Assembly (NCBI GenBank): GCA_963719485.1
Contig: OY970387.1
Span: forward strand, 62,001-126,000
Source of the DNA: Bog-473 sp963719485
GTDB lineage: Bacteria > Actinomycetota > Acidimicrobiia > Acidimicrobiales > RAAP-2
Length of the DNA: 64,000 nt
Direction of reading: 5' to 3'
This document shows, one piece after another, positions 23,247 to 31,615 of this stretch (position 1 is the stretch's first letter; each line of letters opens with the position of its first letter). The position numbers and the translations under genes were made by a program. The notes beneath the pieces are model-generated. The model was not told where the DNA came from, did no database searches, and saw nothing but the letters and a program-made list of their open reading frames with translations.

Positions 23247-24464
23247 TCACGCGTCTCGTGTCCTCATCCGCCAGGCTCCGATGGCGGTCCAGAACACGAT
23301 CCAGCCCACGATCACCAATGACGCCGCCAAGGTGGACTCTGGGATGAGCGGGTTTGCTCCGGGCCCGCCGCCACCCCCGTCACCACCGCTGAACGGCGTC
23401 GGGAGACCCCCCGGCTCGATGTGGGCCATGGCCACCCCGACGATCCCCCGCTGGACGTTGAGCAGGTGCGAGATGATGTGGCGGCTGAAGAGCGGCGTCA
23501 GGATCAGCTCCAGCACGATGAGGATGACCACCGGCACCGTCCGTTGACCCATCAGCGAGGCCAGCCCGAGTCCGACGACGAACCCGATCGTCGCCTCGAG
23601 CGCGATCCACAGACCGACTTCGACCATCAGCGTGGTGGAGGGGGCCAGGAAGTACGTGCGGTAGTTGGCGTAGTCCGCATTGGCGACCGCGACCGCGAAC
23701 GCCCGAATCTGGGCTGGCGATTCGTTGGGGGGCACGGTGATCGTCCCCCCACCCTTGGTATGGATCACCGTCCCCGGCGGGGGACCGACGAAGCTCTGAC
23801 CGTTGCCGCACGGGACGTTCGGTGGCGGGCCGCTGAGACCTTGTCCCCCGTTGAAGTTGAAGTTGCAGATGACCTCGTCGGCGTGCGATGCCGCCCAGCT
23901 GTCCAGCGCCGGACGCGACAGCCCCGCGGGGACGTTGACGCCGTCGTAGTTGAGCTGCGTCGGGGCGGCGAACACGCACACGGCGCAGACGATCGTGTAG
24001 CCGACGGCCACCATGGCGATGACGATGGCCAGCCCGGCCGGGATGCGCGCGAAGTACAGGGCCAGCCGGGAACGGCCCGTGATGACGAGGTGGCGGAACA
24101 TCCCCTCGGTGAGGTCGACCGACCCCGCCGTGGAGCCGACGACGGCCGCCACGACGAACCCGAAGACGTACATGAAGCCGGCCACCAGTGTGGTGAAGAT
24201 GTCGTAGCCGCCGGCCGGCCCGTAGGACTTGGGGGCCACGGCGTGGGAGACGAGGCGTACGCCGAGGAAGACGACCGGGATGCCGATGTTCACCGCGATC
24301 AGGGCGATCATCAGCCCGCGCCGCTTGCGCAGTTCCATGAAGCGCGTGGTGACCATGCCCCAGGTCGGAATCCACGAGCCGCGGTGATCGCTCCGCGCTT
24401 CCGCCGGAATCGGAGTGGGAGCCGGACCGGGAGCCGGTGCGCCCACGTCGGTGACGGTCGTCAC
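23247..24464 (-). CDS. ABC-2 type transporter permease
   Basis: A 405-residue membrane subunit of an ABC exporter. A Pro/Ala-rich cytoplasmic N-terminus (1-35) is followed by about six membrane helices: LMIALIAVNIGIPVVFLGV, FVVAAVVGSTAG, IPAGLAIVIAMVAVGYTIV, two helices after residue 280 and VIVGWIVFWTAIGAW at the end. An extracellular loop of about 120 residues (roughly 175-290) has paired Cys (CNFNFNG, NVPCGNG). The GTG at 24464 overlaps the ATPase stop as GTGA. The pair is therefore coupled and should form one exporter of unknown substrate. Confidence 0.82.
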   Translation of the reverse strand: MTTVTDVGAPAPGPAPTPIPAEARSDHRGSWIPTWGMVTTRFMELRKRRGLMIALIAVNIGIPVVFLGVRLVSHAVAPKSYGPAGGYDIFTTLVAGFMYVFGFVVAAVVGSTAGSVDLTEGMFRHLVITGRSRLALYFARIPAGLAIVIAMVAVGYTIVCAVCVFAAPTQLNYDGVNVPAGLSRPALDSWAASHADEVICNFNFNGGQGLSGPPPNVPCGNGQSFVGPPPGTVIHTKGGGTITVPPNESPAQIRAFAVAVANADYANYRTYFLAPSTTLMVEVGLWIALEATIGFVVGLGLASLMGQRTVPVVILIVLELILTPLFSRHIISHLLNVQRGIVGVAMAHIEPGGLPTPFSGGDGGGGGPGANPLIPESTLAASLVIVGWIVFWTAIGAWRMRTRDA

Positions 24465-25438
24465 TCGGATTCCCCCAGACGCTTTGTGACCTCGAGGAAC
24501 CACGACTCCAGCGAGGCCTGGATGTGCTCGAGCCGGTATACCGAGATCCCGCCCTCGACGAGCAGGCGGTTGACCTCGGCGATGGCATCGCGCTCTGTGC
24601 CCTCGGGCAGCGAGATGGCGAGACCGTCCGGACCGACCTGGAGGTGGGCGCCGAACGCGGTGCCCCCGAGCAGGCCGCCCGCCCGGCCGGGGTCCGAGCA
24701 CTCGATCTGGACCTCGAAGGAGGACCCGGCGAGCAGCTGGGCGATCGGGCCCTGGCGGATCACCTTGCCCCGGTCCACGATGGCGACGGCGTCGCAGGTG
24801 CGCTCGACCTCGTCGAGGAGGTGCGAGGACAGCACGACGGTGCGACCCTCGGCGACGAGGGACAGGATCATGTCGCGCATCTCGAGCATGCCCCCGGGAT
24901 CGAGGCCGTTCATGGGTTCGTCGAGGATGAGCAGCTGGGGATCCCCGAGGAGGCAGGCCGCGACACCGAGGCGTTGGCGCATGCCCATGGAGTACTTCGA
25001 CACCTTGTCGTCGGCCCGATGGAGGATGCCGACTCGCTCGAGCGCCGGGTCGATGCGACGTTTGGCCGCCGGCTCACGCGCCGCGGCGAGGATCTGCAGG
25101 TTCTGGCGACCGGTCAGGTGGCCGTGGAAACGGGACTCGTCGACGATGGCCCCGACCCGGGCCAGCGCCCGGTCACGGTGGCGGGGGACGTCGTGGCCGA
25201 GCAGGGACATCGTTCCGGCGTCGGCGTGCGTGAGTCCGAGCAGCACCCGGATCAGCGTCGTCTTGCCCGCGCCGTTGGGCCCGAGGTAGCCGAAGGCGGA
25301 GCCCCGGGGGACCAGGAGCTCCACGTTGTCGACGGCGACGTTGTCCCCGAACCGCTTGGTCAGCCCGTGGGTCTCGACGGCCCACTCGCTGCCGCCCGCC
25401 ACTGCCGGCGGCGGCTTGGCCAGTGTTGCGGTGTTCAT
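24461..25438 (-). CDS. ABC transporter ATP-binding protein
   Basis: A 325-residue ABC ATPase. Walker A is GPNGAGKTT (about 52-60), the signature YSMGMRQRLG, Walker B LLILDEPMNGLDPGG and the switch His in SSHLL. After the nucleotide domain there are about 95 residues typical of DrrA/CcmA-like exporters. It energises the permease encoded immediately downstream. GGTGAGGGG precedes the ATG at 25438. In the gap to yjbQ, TATAGC (minus strand, near 25483-25488) could be a -10 element. Confidence 0.88.
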   Translation of the reverse strand: MNTATLAKPPPAVAGGSEWAVETHGLTKRFGDNVAVDNVELLVPRGSAFGYLGPNGAGKTTLIRVLLGLTHADAGTMSLLGHDVPRHRDRALARVGAIVDESRFHGHLTGRQNLQILAAAREPAAKRRIDPALERVGILHRADDKVSKYSMGMRQRLGVAACLLGDPQLLILDEPMNGLDPGGMLEMRDMILSLVAEGRTVVLSSHLLDEVERTCDAVAIVDRGKVIRQGPIAQLLAGSSFEVQIECSDPGRAGGLLGGTAFGAHLQVGPDGLAISLPEGTERDAIAEVNRLLVEGGISVYRLEHIQASLESWFLEVTKRLGESE

Positions 25439-25515
25439 CCCCTCACCTGGACTTTCTCGCGCCGGGGACCAGGTGGTCCGCGCTATACCCGGTAGACTAC
25501 AGAGGACACGGCCGA

Positions 25516-25615
25516 TGCCGCCAGGGTGCTTTCACCCGTCTTTGCGATGGGGTTAGCACCAGTCCCGATGCTGCAACGGGCGAGCGCCCACTCGTCCCGG
25601 ACAGCGTCGGCGGCA
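25516..25615 (+). ncRNA. candidate structured RNA leader of yjbQ
   Basis: The 100 nt before yjbQ can fold as a three-way junction. A closing stem TGCCGCC (25516-25522) pairs with GGCGGCA (25609-25615). Hairpin A pairs GGTGCT (25525) with AGCACC (25555), plus ACCC with GGGT inside. Hairpin B pairs CGGG-CGAG (25577) with CTCG-T-CCCG (25591-25599), one bulge. A competing hairpin GGGTG-CTTT-CACCC (25524-25537) excludes hairpin A, as in a switch. The 3' side of the closing stem ends 12 nt before the GTG start. It matches no riboswitch class I know (no TPP consensus, no tRNA T-loop). In GC-rich DNA, chance pairing must be excluded. Confidence 0.35.
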
Positions 25616-25627
25616 GACTGGGTGGCG

Positions 25628-26038
25628 GTGCAGACGATCGAGCTGGACATCGACTCCTCCCGCGAGCGCATCGTCGACCTGACGAGAGAGCTCGAGCGTT
25701 TCTGCGCCGGGCTGGGCGACGGGCTGGTCAACGTCTTCGTGCCGCACGCCACCGCCGGCGTGGCCCTGATGGAGACCGGCTCGGGGTCCGAAGGCGACCT
25801 CCTCGCCGCGCTGGACCGACTCCTCCCCCGCGACGGCCGTTACCGGCACGCGCACGGTTCGCCGGGCCACGGGGCCGACCACGTGTTGCCCGCCTTCGTC
25901 AGCCCGTCGGTGACGCTGCCCGTCTTCGGGGGCCGGGTGGCCCTGGGGACCTGGCAGTCCGTGGTCCTGGTGGACCTGAACGAAGACAACCCCCGCCGGC
26001 ACGTGCGCTTCAGCTTCCTGCCCGCCTCAGGTGGCTGA
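25628..26038 (+). CDS. yjbQ: YjbQ/UPF0047 family protein
   Basis: A 136-residue protein of the YjbQ family, reported to have secondary thiamine-phosphate synthase activity in E. coli. Family features: VNVFVPHATAGVALMETG (about 45-62), HAHGSPGHGADHVLPAF with a His cluster (about 83-99), and LGTWQSVVLVDLNED near the end. The GTG at 25628 gives the usual length of about 136-138; ATGs at 25547 and 25568 would add a poorly conserved, hairpin-rich stretch that is better read as a leader. The 3' end overlaps the convergent thioesterase gene by 12 nt. Confidence 0.85.
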   Translation: MQTIELDIDSSRERIVDLTRELERFCAGLGDGLVNVFVPHATAGVALMETGSGSEGDLLAALDRLLPRDGRYRHAHGSPGHGADHVLPAFVSPSVTLPVFGGRVALGTWQSVVLVDLNEDNPRRHVRFSFLPASGG

Positions 26039-26812
26039 TTCGTCTCTGTCCGCGCGACCCCGCACTATCGCCCGCTGCCAGTCCGGGTCGACCAGCGGCG
26101 CCTCGGTGCCGTGCGCGTTGCCGGAGACGATGTCGAGCATGCGCCCCGGCGGGACCACGATGAAGATGCCCTCGGCCTCGGCGGTCAGCTCGCCCTGGTA
26201 ATAGATGCCGCCCCAGGCGAAGACCTTGCGCCCCTCCTGGCCGGTGTGGCGCGCCGCCAATTCCAGCGGGGCCAGCAGGGGCGTCGGCCGGCGGTAGCGG
26301 ATCTTCAGGGTCCCGGTCATCGCCCCCGTGCCGGCCAGGATGTTGGACATACCGAGCAGCTCGTCGAAGAGCTCGGCGATGACGCCGCCGTGCACGCAGG
26401 TCGGCGGTCCCTCGTACGCGTAGCCGAAGGTCACCCGGCCCCGGACCTCGCGGGCCCCGTTCTCTCCCTCGACCGCCCACACCTGGACGGGCGGCGCCAC
26501 CGGGTTGGCGAAGCCGATCACCGGGCTGGTCGAGAAGATGTCCTGAGGGTGCCCCTCGGCGAAGGGCTGGTTACGGGGTCGTTTCTCCTCCCGTGCCGCC
26601 GCCTCCAGGCGGTCGGCCACGGCAGCGATCTGGGTCGCGGCCTCGGTGACGTGCTCTTCGCGCAGCGGCTGGCCGACCGAGACGGCGATGACCCGGCGCA
26701 CCGCGTCGGCCAGATCGTTCAGCGGCTCGTCGCCCGCGGTCGTCGACGGGCCGTCGACACCGGGAAACCCCCCGCCCGCGGGCGGGTCGAGCTGGTGGTC
26801 GGTGCCACTCAC
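26027..26812 (-). CDS. PaaI-like hot-dog thioesterase
   Basis: A 261-residue acyl-CoA thioesterase-like protein. The first 90 residues are a helical extension (LADAVRRVIAVSVGQPLREEH). The hot-dog domain follows with CVHGGVIAELFDELLG (about 138-153), the HGG-type active-site motif of PaaI-related enzymes, and a beta-sheet TGTLKIRYRRPTPLLAPLEL. It probably removes CoA from dead-end acyl-CoAs in the surrounding degradation pathway. GTG 26812 overlaps the enoyl-CoA hydratase stop as GTGA, so the two genes are coupled. Confidence 0.82.
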   Translation of the reverse strand: MSGTDHQLDPPAGGGFPGVDGPSTTAGDEPLNDLADAVRRVIAVSVGQPLREEHVTEAATQIAAVADRLEAAAREEKRPRNQPFAEGHPQDIFSTSPVIGFANPVAPPVQVWAVEGENGAREVRGRVTFGYAYEGPPTCVHGGVIAELFDELLGMSNILAGTGAMTGTLKIRYRRPTPLLAPLELAARHTGQEGRKVFAWGGIYYQGELTAEAEGIFIVVPPGRMLDIVSGNAHGTEAPLVDPDWQRAIVRGRADRDESAT

Positions 26813-27603
26813 GTGCGCGTGTAGTTCGGGGGTCGCTTCTCGGCGAAGGCCTTCTGGCCCTCCGCTGCATCGTTGCTGGCGAAGATGGGCCAGCCGATCT
26901 CGAGCTCACGGGCCAGCCCGTCAGCCTCGGACATGCCCTCGGTCTCGCGGACCGACCGCTTGATCGCCTCCACCGCCAGCGGCCCGTTGGCGCCGATCAC
27001 CGCGGCGATCTCGAGCGCCTTGTCGAGCGCGGTGCCCGTGGGGACGACGTGCCCGATGAGGCCGATGCGCAGCGCCTCCTCGGCGGGGACCTCGCGGGCG
27101 GTCAGCAGCAGCTCCATGGCGAGCGTGTAGGGGATCTGTCGGCGCAACCGCACCGTCGAGCCGCCGAGCGGGAACAGGCCGCGCTTGGCCTCGAAGACGC
27201 CGAAGACCGCCCCCTCCCCCGCCACCCGGATGTCGGTGGCCTGCAGGATCTCGGTTCCGCCGGCGACGGCCCAGCCCTCGACGGCGGCGATCAGCGGCTT
27301 GCGCAGGTCGTAGTGGCGCAACAGTGCCTTCCAGTGCAGGTCGGGATCCTCGGCCATGCGCGACTGGTACTTCTCGGCGTCGCTGCCCCCCATGGCTTTG
27401 AGGTCCATGCCGGCGCAGAACGTCCCGCCGGCACCGGTGAGGATGGCGCAGCGGATGTCGTCGTTGCCGTCGATCTCCTCCCACGCATCCTTCATGCCGA
27501 CCAGCATGGGCAGGCTCAGCGCATTCTTCGCCTCGGGACGGTTCATGGTGACGATGGCGGTGGCGCCGTCGCGTTCGAACGTCAGGTGCTCGGTCGTGAC
27601 CAC
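26809..27603 (-). CDS. enoyl-CoA hydratase/isomerase (crotonase family)
   Basis: A 264-residue crotonase-fold enzyme. Oxyanion-hole elements are FCAGMDLKAMGG (about 62-73) and EGWAVAGGTEILQATD (about 106-121), followed by FEAKRGLFPLGG. The first catalytic Glu position reads TEIL; the second (usually ELxxGLxP) is occupied by AKRGLFP, so hydratase versus isomerase cannot be decided. GGAGGGG lies just before the GTG at 27603. It sits between thiolase and thioesterase, and the three probably form a beta-oxidation operon. Confidence 0.85.
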   Translation of the reverse strand: MVTTEHLTFERDGATAIVTMNRPEAKNALSLPMLVGMKDAWEEIDGNDDIRCAILTGAGGTFCAGMDLKAMGGSDAEKYQSRMAEDPDLHWKALLRHYDLRKPLIAAVEGWAVAGGTEILQATDIRVAGEGAVFGVFEAKRGLFPLGGSTVRLRRQIPYTLAMELLLTAREVPAEEALRIGLIGHVVPTGTALDKALEIAAVIGANGPLAVEAIKRSVRETEGMSEADGLARELEIGWPIFASNDAAEGQKAFAEKRPPNYTRT

Positions 27604-27667
27604 GGTCCCCTCCAGAGGTAGGCGCCGGAATGACAGATGGGGTGATGCAGAGTCAGGCGAGTGCCGC

Positions 27668-28843
27668 TCAGAGCCGCTCGATGATGGTGCCGGTGGCGAG
27701 CGCGCCACCGCAGCACATGGAGACCAGCCCGTAGGTGCCGTCCGTCCGCTCGAGCTCGTGCAGGATCGTGGTGATCAGCCGGCTGCCCGTCGCGCCGACC
27801 GGGTGGCCGAGCGCGATGGCGCCGCCGTTCACGTTCAGCTTGTCCATGTCGGCCTCGTGCACCTTGGCCCAGCTGAGCACGATGGAGGCGAAGGCCTCGT
27901 TCACCTCGTAGAGGTCCATGTCCTTCATCGTCATGCCGGCCTTGTCCAGCACCCTCTTCGTGGCCACGATGGGCCCGTCGAGGTGGTAGTAGGGGTCGGA
28001 ACCCGCCAGCACCTGGGCCACGATCCTCGCCCGCGGTTTGAGACCCTCGGCCTTCGCGCGCTCCTCGGACATCCAGAGCACGGCGGCAGCGCCGTCGGAG
28101 ATCTGAGACGAGGTGCCGGCAGTGTGCATGCCATCGGGCAGCACCGGCTTGAGCTTGGCGAGACCCTCGAGCGTCGTGTCGCGGGGGCCCTGGTCCTTGG
28201 ACACGACCATCTTCTCTCCGCTGTGGTCGCCGCGCGGGCCCTCTTCGCCCACGATCGGTGCCTCGACGGCGAAGATCTCGCGGGCGAAGCGATCCTCGGC
28301 CTGCGCCCGCGCCGCCTTCTGCTGCGACTCGAAGCCGAACGCGTCGACTTCCTCGCGGGTGATGCCGTGCTTCTTGGCGATCCGCTCGGCCGCCTCGAAC
28401 TGGCTGGGCATGTCGTAAGGCAGGTCTGCGGGCATTGCACGCCCGACGCCGGGCGCCGAGGCGTTGGCCCCGAGCGGGATCCGGCTCATGGTCTCGACGC
28501 CGCATCCGATCGTCGCGTCGGCCGCCCCGGCGGAGATGAGGTTGGCGGCCATGTGGTTGGCCTGCTGGGAAGAGCCGCACTGGCAGTCGACCGTTGTCGC
28601 TGCCACGTCGTAGGGCAGGCCGGCCAGCAGCCATGACGTGCGCGTCACGTTGAAGCCCTGCTCGCCCGCCTGCGTCACGCACCCACCGATGACCTGCTCG
28701 ACGGTCGCTGGGTCGATACCCGCCCGCTTGACCACCTCGACCTGGGCGGCGCCCAGGAGATCGGGTGCCCGGAGGCCCGAGAGCCATCCGTTCCTCTTCC
28801 CGATGGGGGTGCGGACCGCCTCGATGATTACGGGCTGCGCCAT
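27668..28843 (-). CDS. acetyl-CoA acetyltransferase (thiolase)
   Basis: A 391-residue thiolase II-type enzyme. The acyl-accepting Cys is in DCQCGSSQQA (about residue 89), NEAFAS lies at about 339, GHPVGATGSR at about 365 and the second catalytic Cys in SMCCGGALATG near the C-terminus. It either cleaves 3-ketoacyl-CoAs or condenses acetyl-CoA; the enoyl-CoA hydratase and acyl-CoA dehydrogenase around it favour degradation. GCAGGAGGAC precedes the ATG at 28843. A KstR-like box lies 61 nt upstream. Confidence 0.9.
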   Translation of the reverse strand: MAQPVIIEAVRTPIGKRNGWLSGLRAPDLLGAAQVEVVKRAGIDPATVEQVIGGCVTQAGEQGFNVTRTSWLLAGLPYDVAATTVDCQCGSSQQANHMAANLISAGAADATIGCGVETMSRIPLGANASAPGVGRAMPADLPYDMPSQFEAAERIAKKHGITREEVDAFGFESQQKAARAQAEDRFAREIFAVEAPIVGEEGPRGDHSGEKMVVSKDQGPRDTTLEGLAKLKPVLPDGMHTAGTSSQISDGAAAVLWMSEERAKAEGLKPRARIVAQVLAGSDPYYHLDGPIVATKRVLDKAGMTMKDMDLYEVNEAFASIVLSWAKVHEADMDKLNVNGGAIALGHPVGATGSRLITTILHELERTDGTYGLVSMCCGGALATGTIIERL

Positions 28844-28903
28844 GACGGACGTCCTCCTGCTGCCTTCCCGGCCCTCGGCCGGCTGCCCGCGATGGGCGAA
28901 ATA

Positions 28904-28917
28904 TAGAACCTGTTCTA
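28904..28917. promoter_or_regulatory. KstR-like operator (TAGAAC-CT-GTTCTA)
   Basis: TAGAACCTGTTCTA is the same TAGAAC-N2-GTTCTA palindrome as at 15530 and fits TNNAACNNGTTNNA. It lies in an AT-richer patch (AATATAGAAC) before the thiolase gene, where a -10 element would be expected, so repression by steric block is plausible. It links the thiolase operon to the ligase/SDR pair in one regulon. Confidence 0.75.
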
Positions 28918-29006
28918 ACTTTATCACCGGCTCTACGGGCCCGGCCCCGGAAGTCTGCCCGGGCTGCGTCGCCGGGCGCCAACGGCGAACCGCCGGACCG
29001 GGCCTC

Positions 29007-30161
29007 TCAGAGGTTGTTCAGCACCTCGCGGGCGATGACGACCCGCTGCACCTGGTTGGTGCCCTCGTAGATCTGGGTCAACTTGGCGTCGCGCAGGAAG
29101 CGCTCCACCGGGAAGTCCTTCGTGTAGCCGTAGCCGCCGAGCAGTTGCACGGCGTCGACCGTGATGCACATGGCAGTGTCGGCGGCGAACGCCTTTGCCA
29201 TTGCGCCGAACTTGGTGAGTTCGCCGCTCGGGTCGTCGTCGATCATGGCGCAGGCGCGGTAGACGAGGGCGCGGGCGGCCTCGGTGCGCATCGCCATGTC
29301 GGCCAGTATGAAGCGCAGCCCCTGCAGGTCGGCGATGGGGCCCCCGAAGGCCTGGCGCTGCTTCATGTAGGCCGCGGCGTAGTCGACGGCGCCCTGCGCG
29401 ATGCCGACCGCCTGTGCGCCGATGGCGGGCCGGCTGCGGTCGAGGGTGTGCATGGCGATGGTGAAGCCGTGGCCCTCCTCGCCGATGCGGTGCGTCGCCG
29501 GGACCCACACCTCGTCCAAGATGACCTCCCCCGTCGGACTCCCGCGCATGCCGAGCTTGTCCTCATGCTTGGCGATGTGGATCCCCCACTCCTTCTCGAC
29601 CAGGAAGCACGAGATACCGCGCCCTCCGGCGTCAGGGTCGGTCTTGGCGAAGACGATGTAGACGTCGGAGATCCCCGCATTGGTGATCCAGTACTTCGAT
29701 CCGGTGAGCACGTAGTGGTCGCCGTCGCGCACGGCCCGGGTTCGCATGGCGGCGACGTCGCTGCCGGCGTCGGCCTCCGACAGGCAGTAGCTGGCCTGGA
29801 TCTCCCCGGCCGCGACCCGCGGCATGTAGGCGCGCTTCAGCTCTTCACTGCCCCAGTTCATGACCGGCAGCATCCCGAGCTTCGAGATGATGATGGTCAG
29901 CGCCGTCGACGCGCAGACCCGGGCCAGCTCCTCGACGGCGATGGCCTGCGTGACAGTGTCAGCTCCGGCGCCGCCATAAGCCTCCGGGATGCCGAGCGCC
30001 GGCAGCTCCATCTCCTTGCAGGCCTCGAACGACTTCCATGGGAACTCGGCGGTACGGTCGACCTCGGCCGCGTGGGGAGCGATCTTCTCTTCGCAGAACG
30101 TGCGCAGGGTCTCGCGGAAGTCTCGCTGGACGTCCGTCAGGGCGAAGGTCGAGGTGCTCAC
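29007..30161 (-). CDS. acyl-CoA dehydrogenase
   Basis: A 384-residue FAD-dependent acyl-CoA dehydrogenase of standard length. Elements: YCLSEADAGSDVAAMRTRA (about 128-146), GSKYWITNAGISD, QLLGGYGYTKDFPVERF, and the catalytic Glu in IYEGTNQVQRVVIAREV at the C-terminus. The last motif and size are those of short/medium-chain or branched-chain enzymes; chain length cannot be read from sequence. The GTG at 30161 gives MSTSTFALTDVQRDF. It is followed 163 nt downstream by the KstR-like box and thiolase operon on the same strand. Confidence 0.88.
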   Translation of the reverse strand: MSTSTFALTDVQRDFRETLRTFCEEKIAPHAAEVDRTAEFPWKSFEACKEMELPALGIPEAYGGAGADTVTQAIAVEELARVCASTALTIIISKLGMLPVMNWGSEELKRAYMPRVAAGEIQASYCLSEADAGSDVAAMRTRAVRDGDHYVLTGSKYWITNAGISDVYIVFAKTDPDAGGRGISCFLVEKEWGIHIAKHEDKLGMRGSPTGEVILDEVWVPATHRIGEEGHGFTIAMHTLDRSRPAIGAQAVGIAQGAVDYAAAYMKQRQAFGGPIADLQGLRFILADMAMRTEAARALVYRACAMIDDDPSGELTKFGAMAKAFAADTAMCITVDAVQLLGGYGYTKDFPVERFLRDAKLTQIYEGTNQVQRVVIAREVLNNL

Positions 30162-30220
30162 GATGTCATTCTCGCAGGCGCCGCCCCTCCGCCGTTCGCC
30201 CCGACTCCGATCATCGTGCG

Positions 30221-31087
30221 TCAGTAGGCGCTCAGATGCCGGATCAGGAGCCCCGACAGCTCGACGGGGGCCATCTCGGGGATCCAATGCGACACGTTGT
30301 CGAGCACCTCGAATGTGTAGGGACCGTGCACGCACTCGGCGGTGTTCTGCGCGGCCGCCCACCCGAACGCCCCGTCCCCGGTGGACCAGACGTAGAGCGT
30401 GGGCACGCACACCGGGTCAAGGCCCTCGAAGGCGGTTCCGTCCATGGCGCGGTACCAATTGAGGGCCGCCGTGAGTGCGCCCGGCTCGGTCAGCGCGGCG
30501 ACGTACATCCGGGCGTCCTCGTCGTCGAGCCCGGTCTCCGCCAGGAGGGTGGCGAGACCGCCGCCACCACCGTCGGCGCCGAGCAACAGGCGCTCGGGGA
30601 CCTCGGGCGTGCGGAAGGCATCCATGGACGCGCCGTAGGCGGCCTGGCCCGGGTCCGCGCCGCGCAGTGCGTCGTGCAGCGCGCGCGGGTGCGGCGTCGA
30701 CACGACGGTGACGGTGCGCACGCGGCCGGGGTGGCGCGCCGCCACGATCCAGGCCAACATGCCGCCCCAGTCATGGCCCACGAGGTCGAACGTCTCCATG
30801 TCCATGGAGTCGGCCAGGGCGATGACGTCGTCCAGCAGGTGCTCGGTGGCGTAGTCGGACACCTCGGCCGGGCGGGCGCCCGTGCAGTAGCCGCGCTGGT
30901 CGGGCGCCACAGCGCGGTACCCCGCCCGCCCGAGCGCCCACAGCTCGTCGCGCCAGGCCCACGAGGTCTGCGGGAAGCCATGCAGGAGCAGGATCTTGCG
31001 TCCCTCGTGCGGGCCACAGGCGCGCCCGGTGAAGGTGAATCCGCCCGCCTGAATCTCGAGCCGGTCAATCGCCCCGATTGCGTCCAC
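30221..31087 (-). CDS. alpha/beta hydrolase, epoxide-hydrolase-like
   Basis: A 288-residue alpha/beta hydrolase. LLLHGFPQTSWAWRDEL (about 34-50) is the oxyanion region, VGHDWGGMLAWIVA the nucleophile elbow with Asp, and LDNVSHWIPEMAP supplies the His near the C-terminus. HGFPQ plus GHDWGG again points to epoxide hydrolases rather than Ser esterases. The GTG at 31087 starts just after the stop of the upstream gene (31108), with no strong ribosome-binding site. It lies in a minus-strand block of acyl-CoA and ester-degrading genes. Confidence 0.8.
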   Translation of the reverse strand: MDAIGAIDRLEIQAGGFTFTGRACGPHEGRKILLLHGFPQTSWAWRDELWALGRAGYRAVAPDQRGYCTGARPAEVSDYATEHLLDDVIALADSMDMETFDLVGHDWGGMLAWIVAARHPGRVRTVTVVSTPHPRALHDALRGADPGQAAYGASMDAFRTPEVPERLLLGADGGGGGLATLLAETGLDDEDARMYVAALTEPGALTAALNWYRAMDGTAFEGLDPVCVPTLYVWSTGDGAFGWAAAQNTAECVHGPYTFEVLDNVSHWIPEMAPVELSGLLIRHLSAY

Positions 31088-31107
31088 GACGGTTGCGTGC
31101 GCCGCGC

Positions 31108-31605
31108 CTAGGCGGCGGTACCGCCCCGGGCGCGTACCTCCTCCGGGCTGAGCCGGAGTGTCTCTTCGGGGACGGCGTCGACGAGGGCGCGCTGCGCGAC
31201 GTAGTCGTGGGAGATGGAGGAGAACGCGGCCCGGCGCACCGCCCGCACGTCGGCCGGCACATCGGCGTCGAGAAAGCTCCACAGATTGAGCGCGAACCGG
31301 ACGTCGAAGATGCAGGGCGCGCGGCCGAACAGAGCGGCCCGCCTGGAGGCCACCAGGCCGACGCCGAGCAACACATCGTGCGCCGACTCGCCCTCGCCCA
31401 ACTTGAGCTCGTCCTCGAAGCGGTGGGCCAGCCGGAGCGCAAAGCCCGAGTCGGTCCCGGGCGTCCCGATGTCCTTGCCGCGAGGTATGGTCGGCCCCAC
31501 GAACTCGGCCGGGCGCGACGTGGTCCACGCCCCCGGGATCTGCAGGTGCCTGGCCGGTCGAACCTGGTCCGCCTCGGCGATGGGCACGAAGGTGGGCTGC
31601 GTCAT
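31108..31605 (-). CDS. conserved hypothetical protein (165 aa)
   Basis: A 165-residue soluble protein, MTQPTFVPIAEADQVRPAR at the N-terminus. A polar first half (PRGKDIGTPGTDSGFALRLA) is followed by Ala-rich helices (DVLLGVGLVASRRAALFGR, DVRFALNLWSFLD). The layout suggests a small alpha-helical fold. I do not recognise a family with certainty. It sits between the CocE hydrolase and the alpha/beta hydrolase with 10- and 20-nt gaps, so it is probably in the same transcript and may serve the same pathway. Confidence 0.65.
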   Translation of the reverse strand: MTQPTFVPIAEADQVRPARHLQIPGAWTTSRPAEFVGPTIPRGKDIGTPGTDSGFALRLAHRFEDELKLGEGESAHDVLLGVGLVASRRAALFGRAPCIFDVRFALNLWSFLDADVPADVRAVRRAAFSSISHDYVAQRALVDAVPEETLRLSPEEVRARGGTAA

Positions 31606-31615
31606 GCGCGGGAGA

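Noticed and set aside
25516..25615. tRNA-like 7-bp closing stem before yjbQ
   Set aside because: No TTCRA T-loop, no anticodon arm of normal size and no CCA-like end; described instead as a candidate leader RNA.
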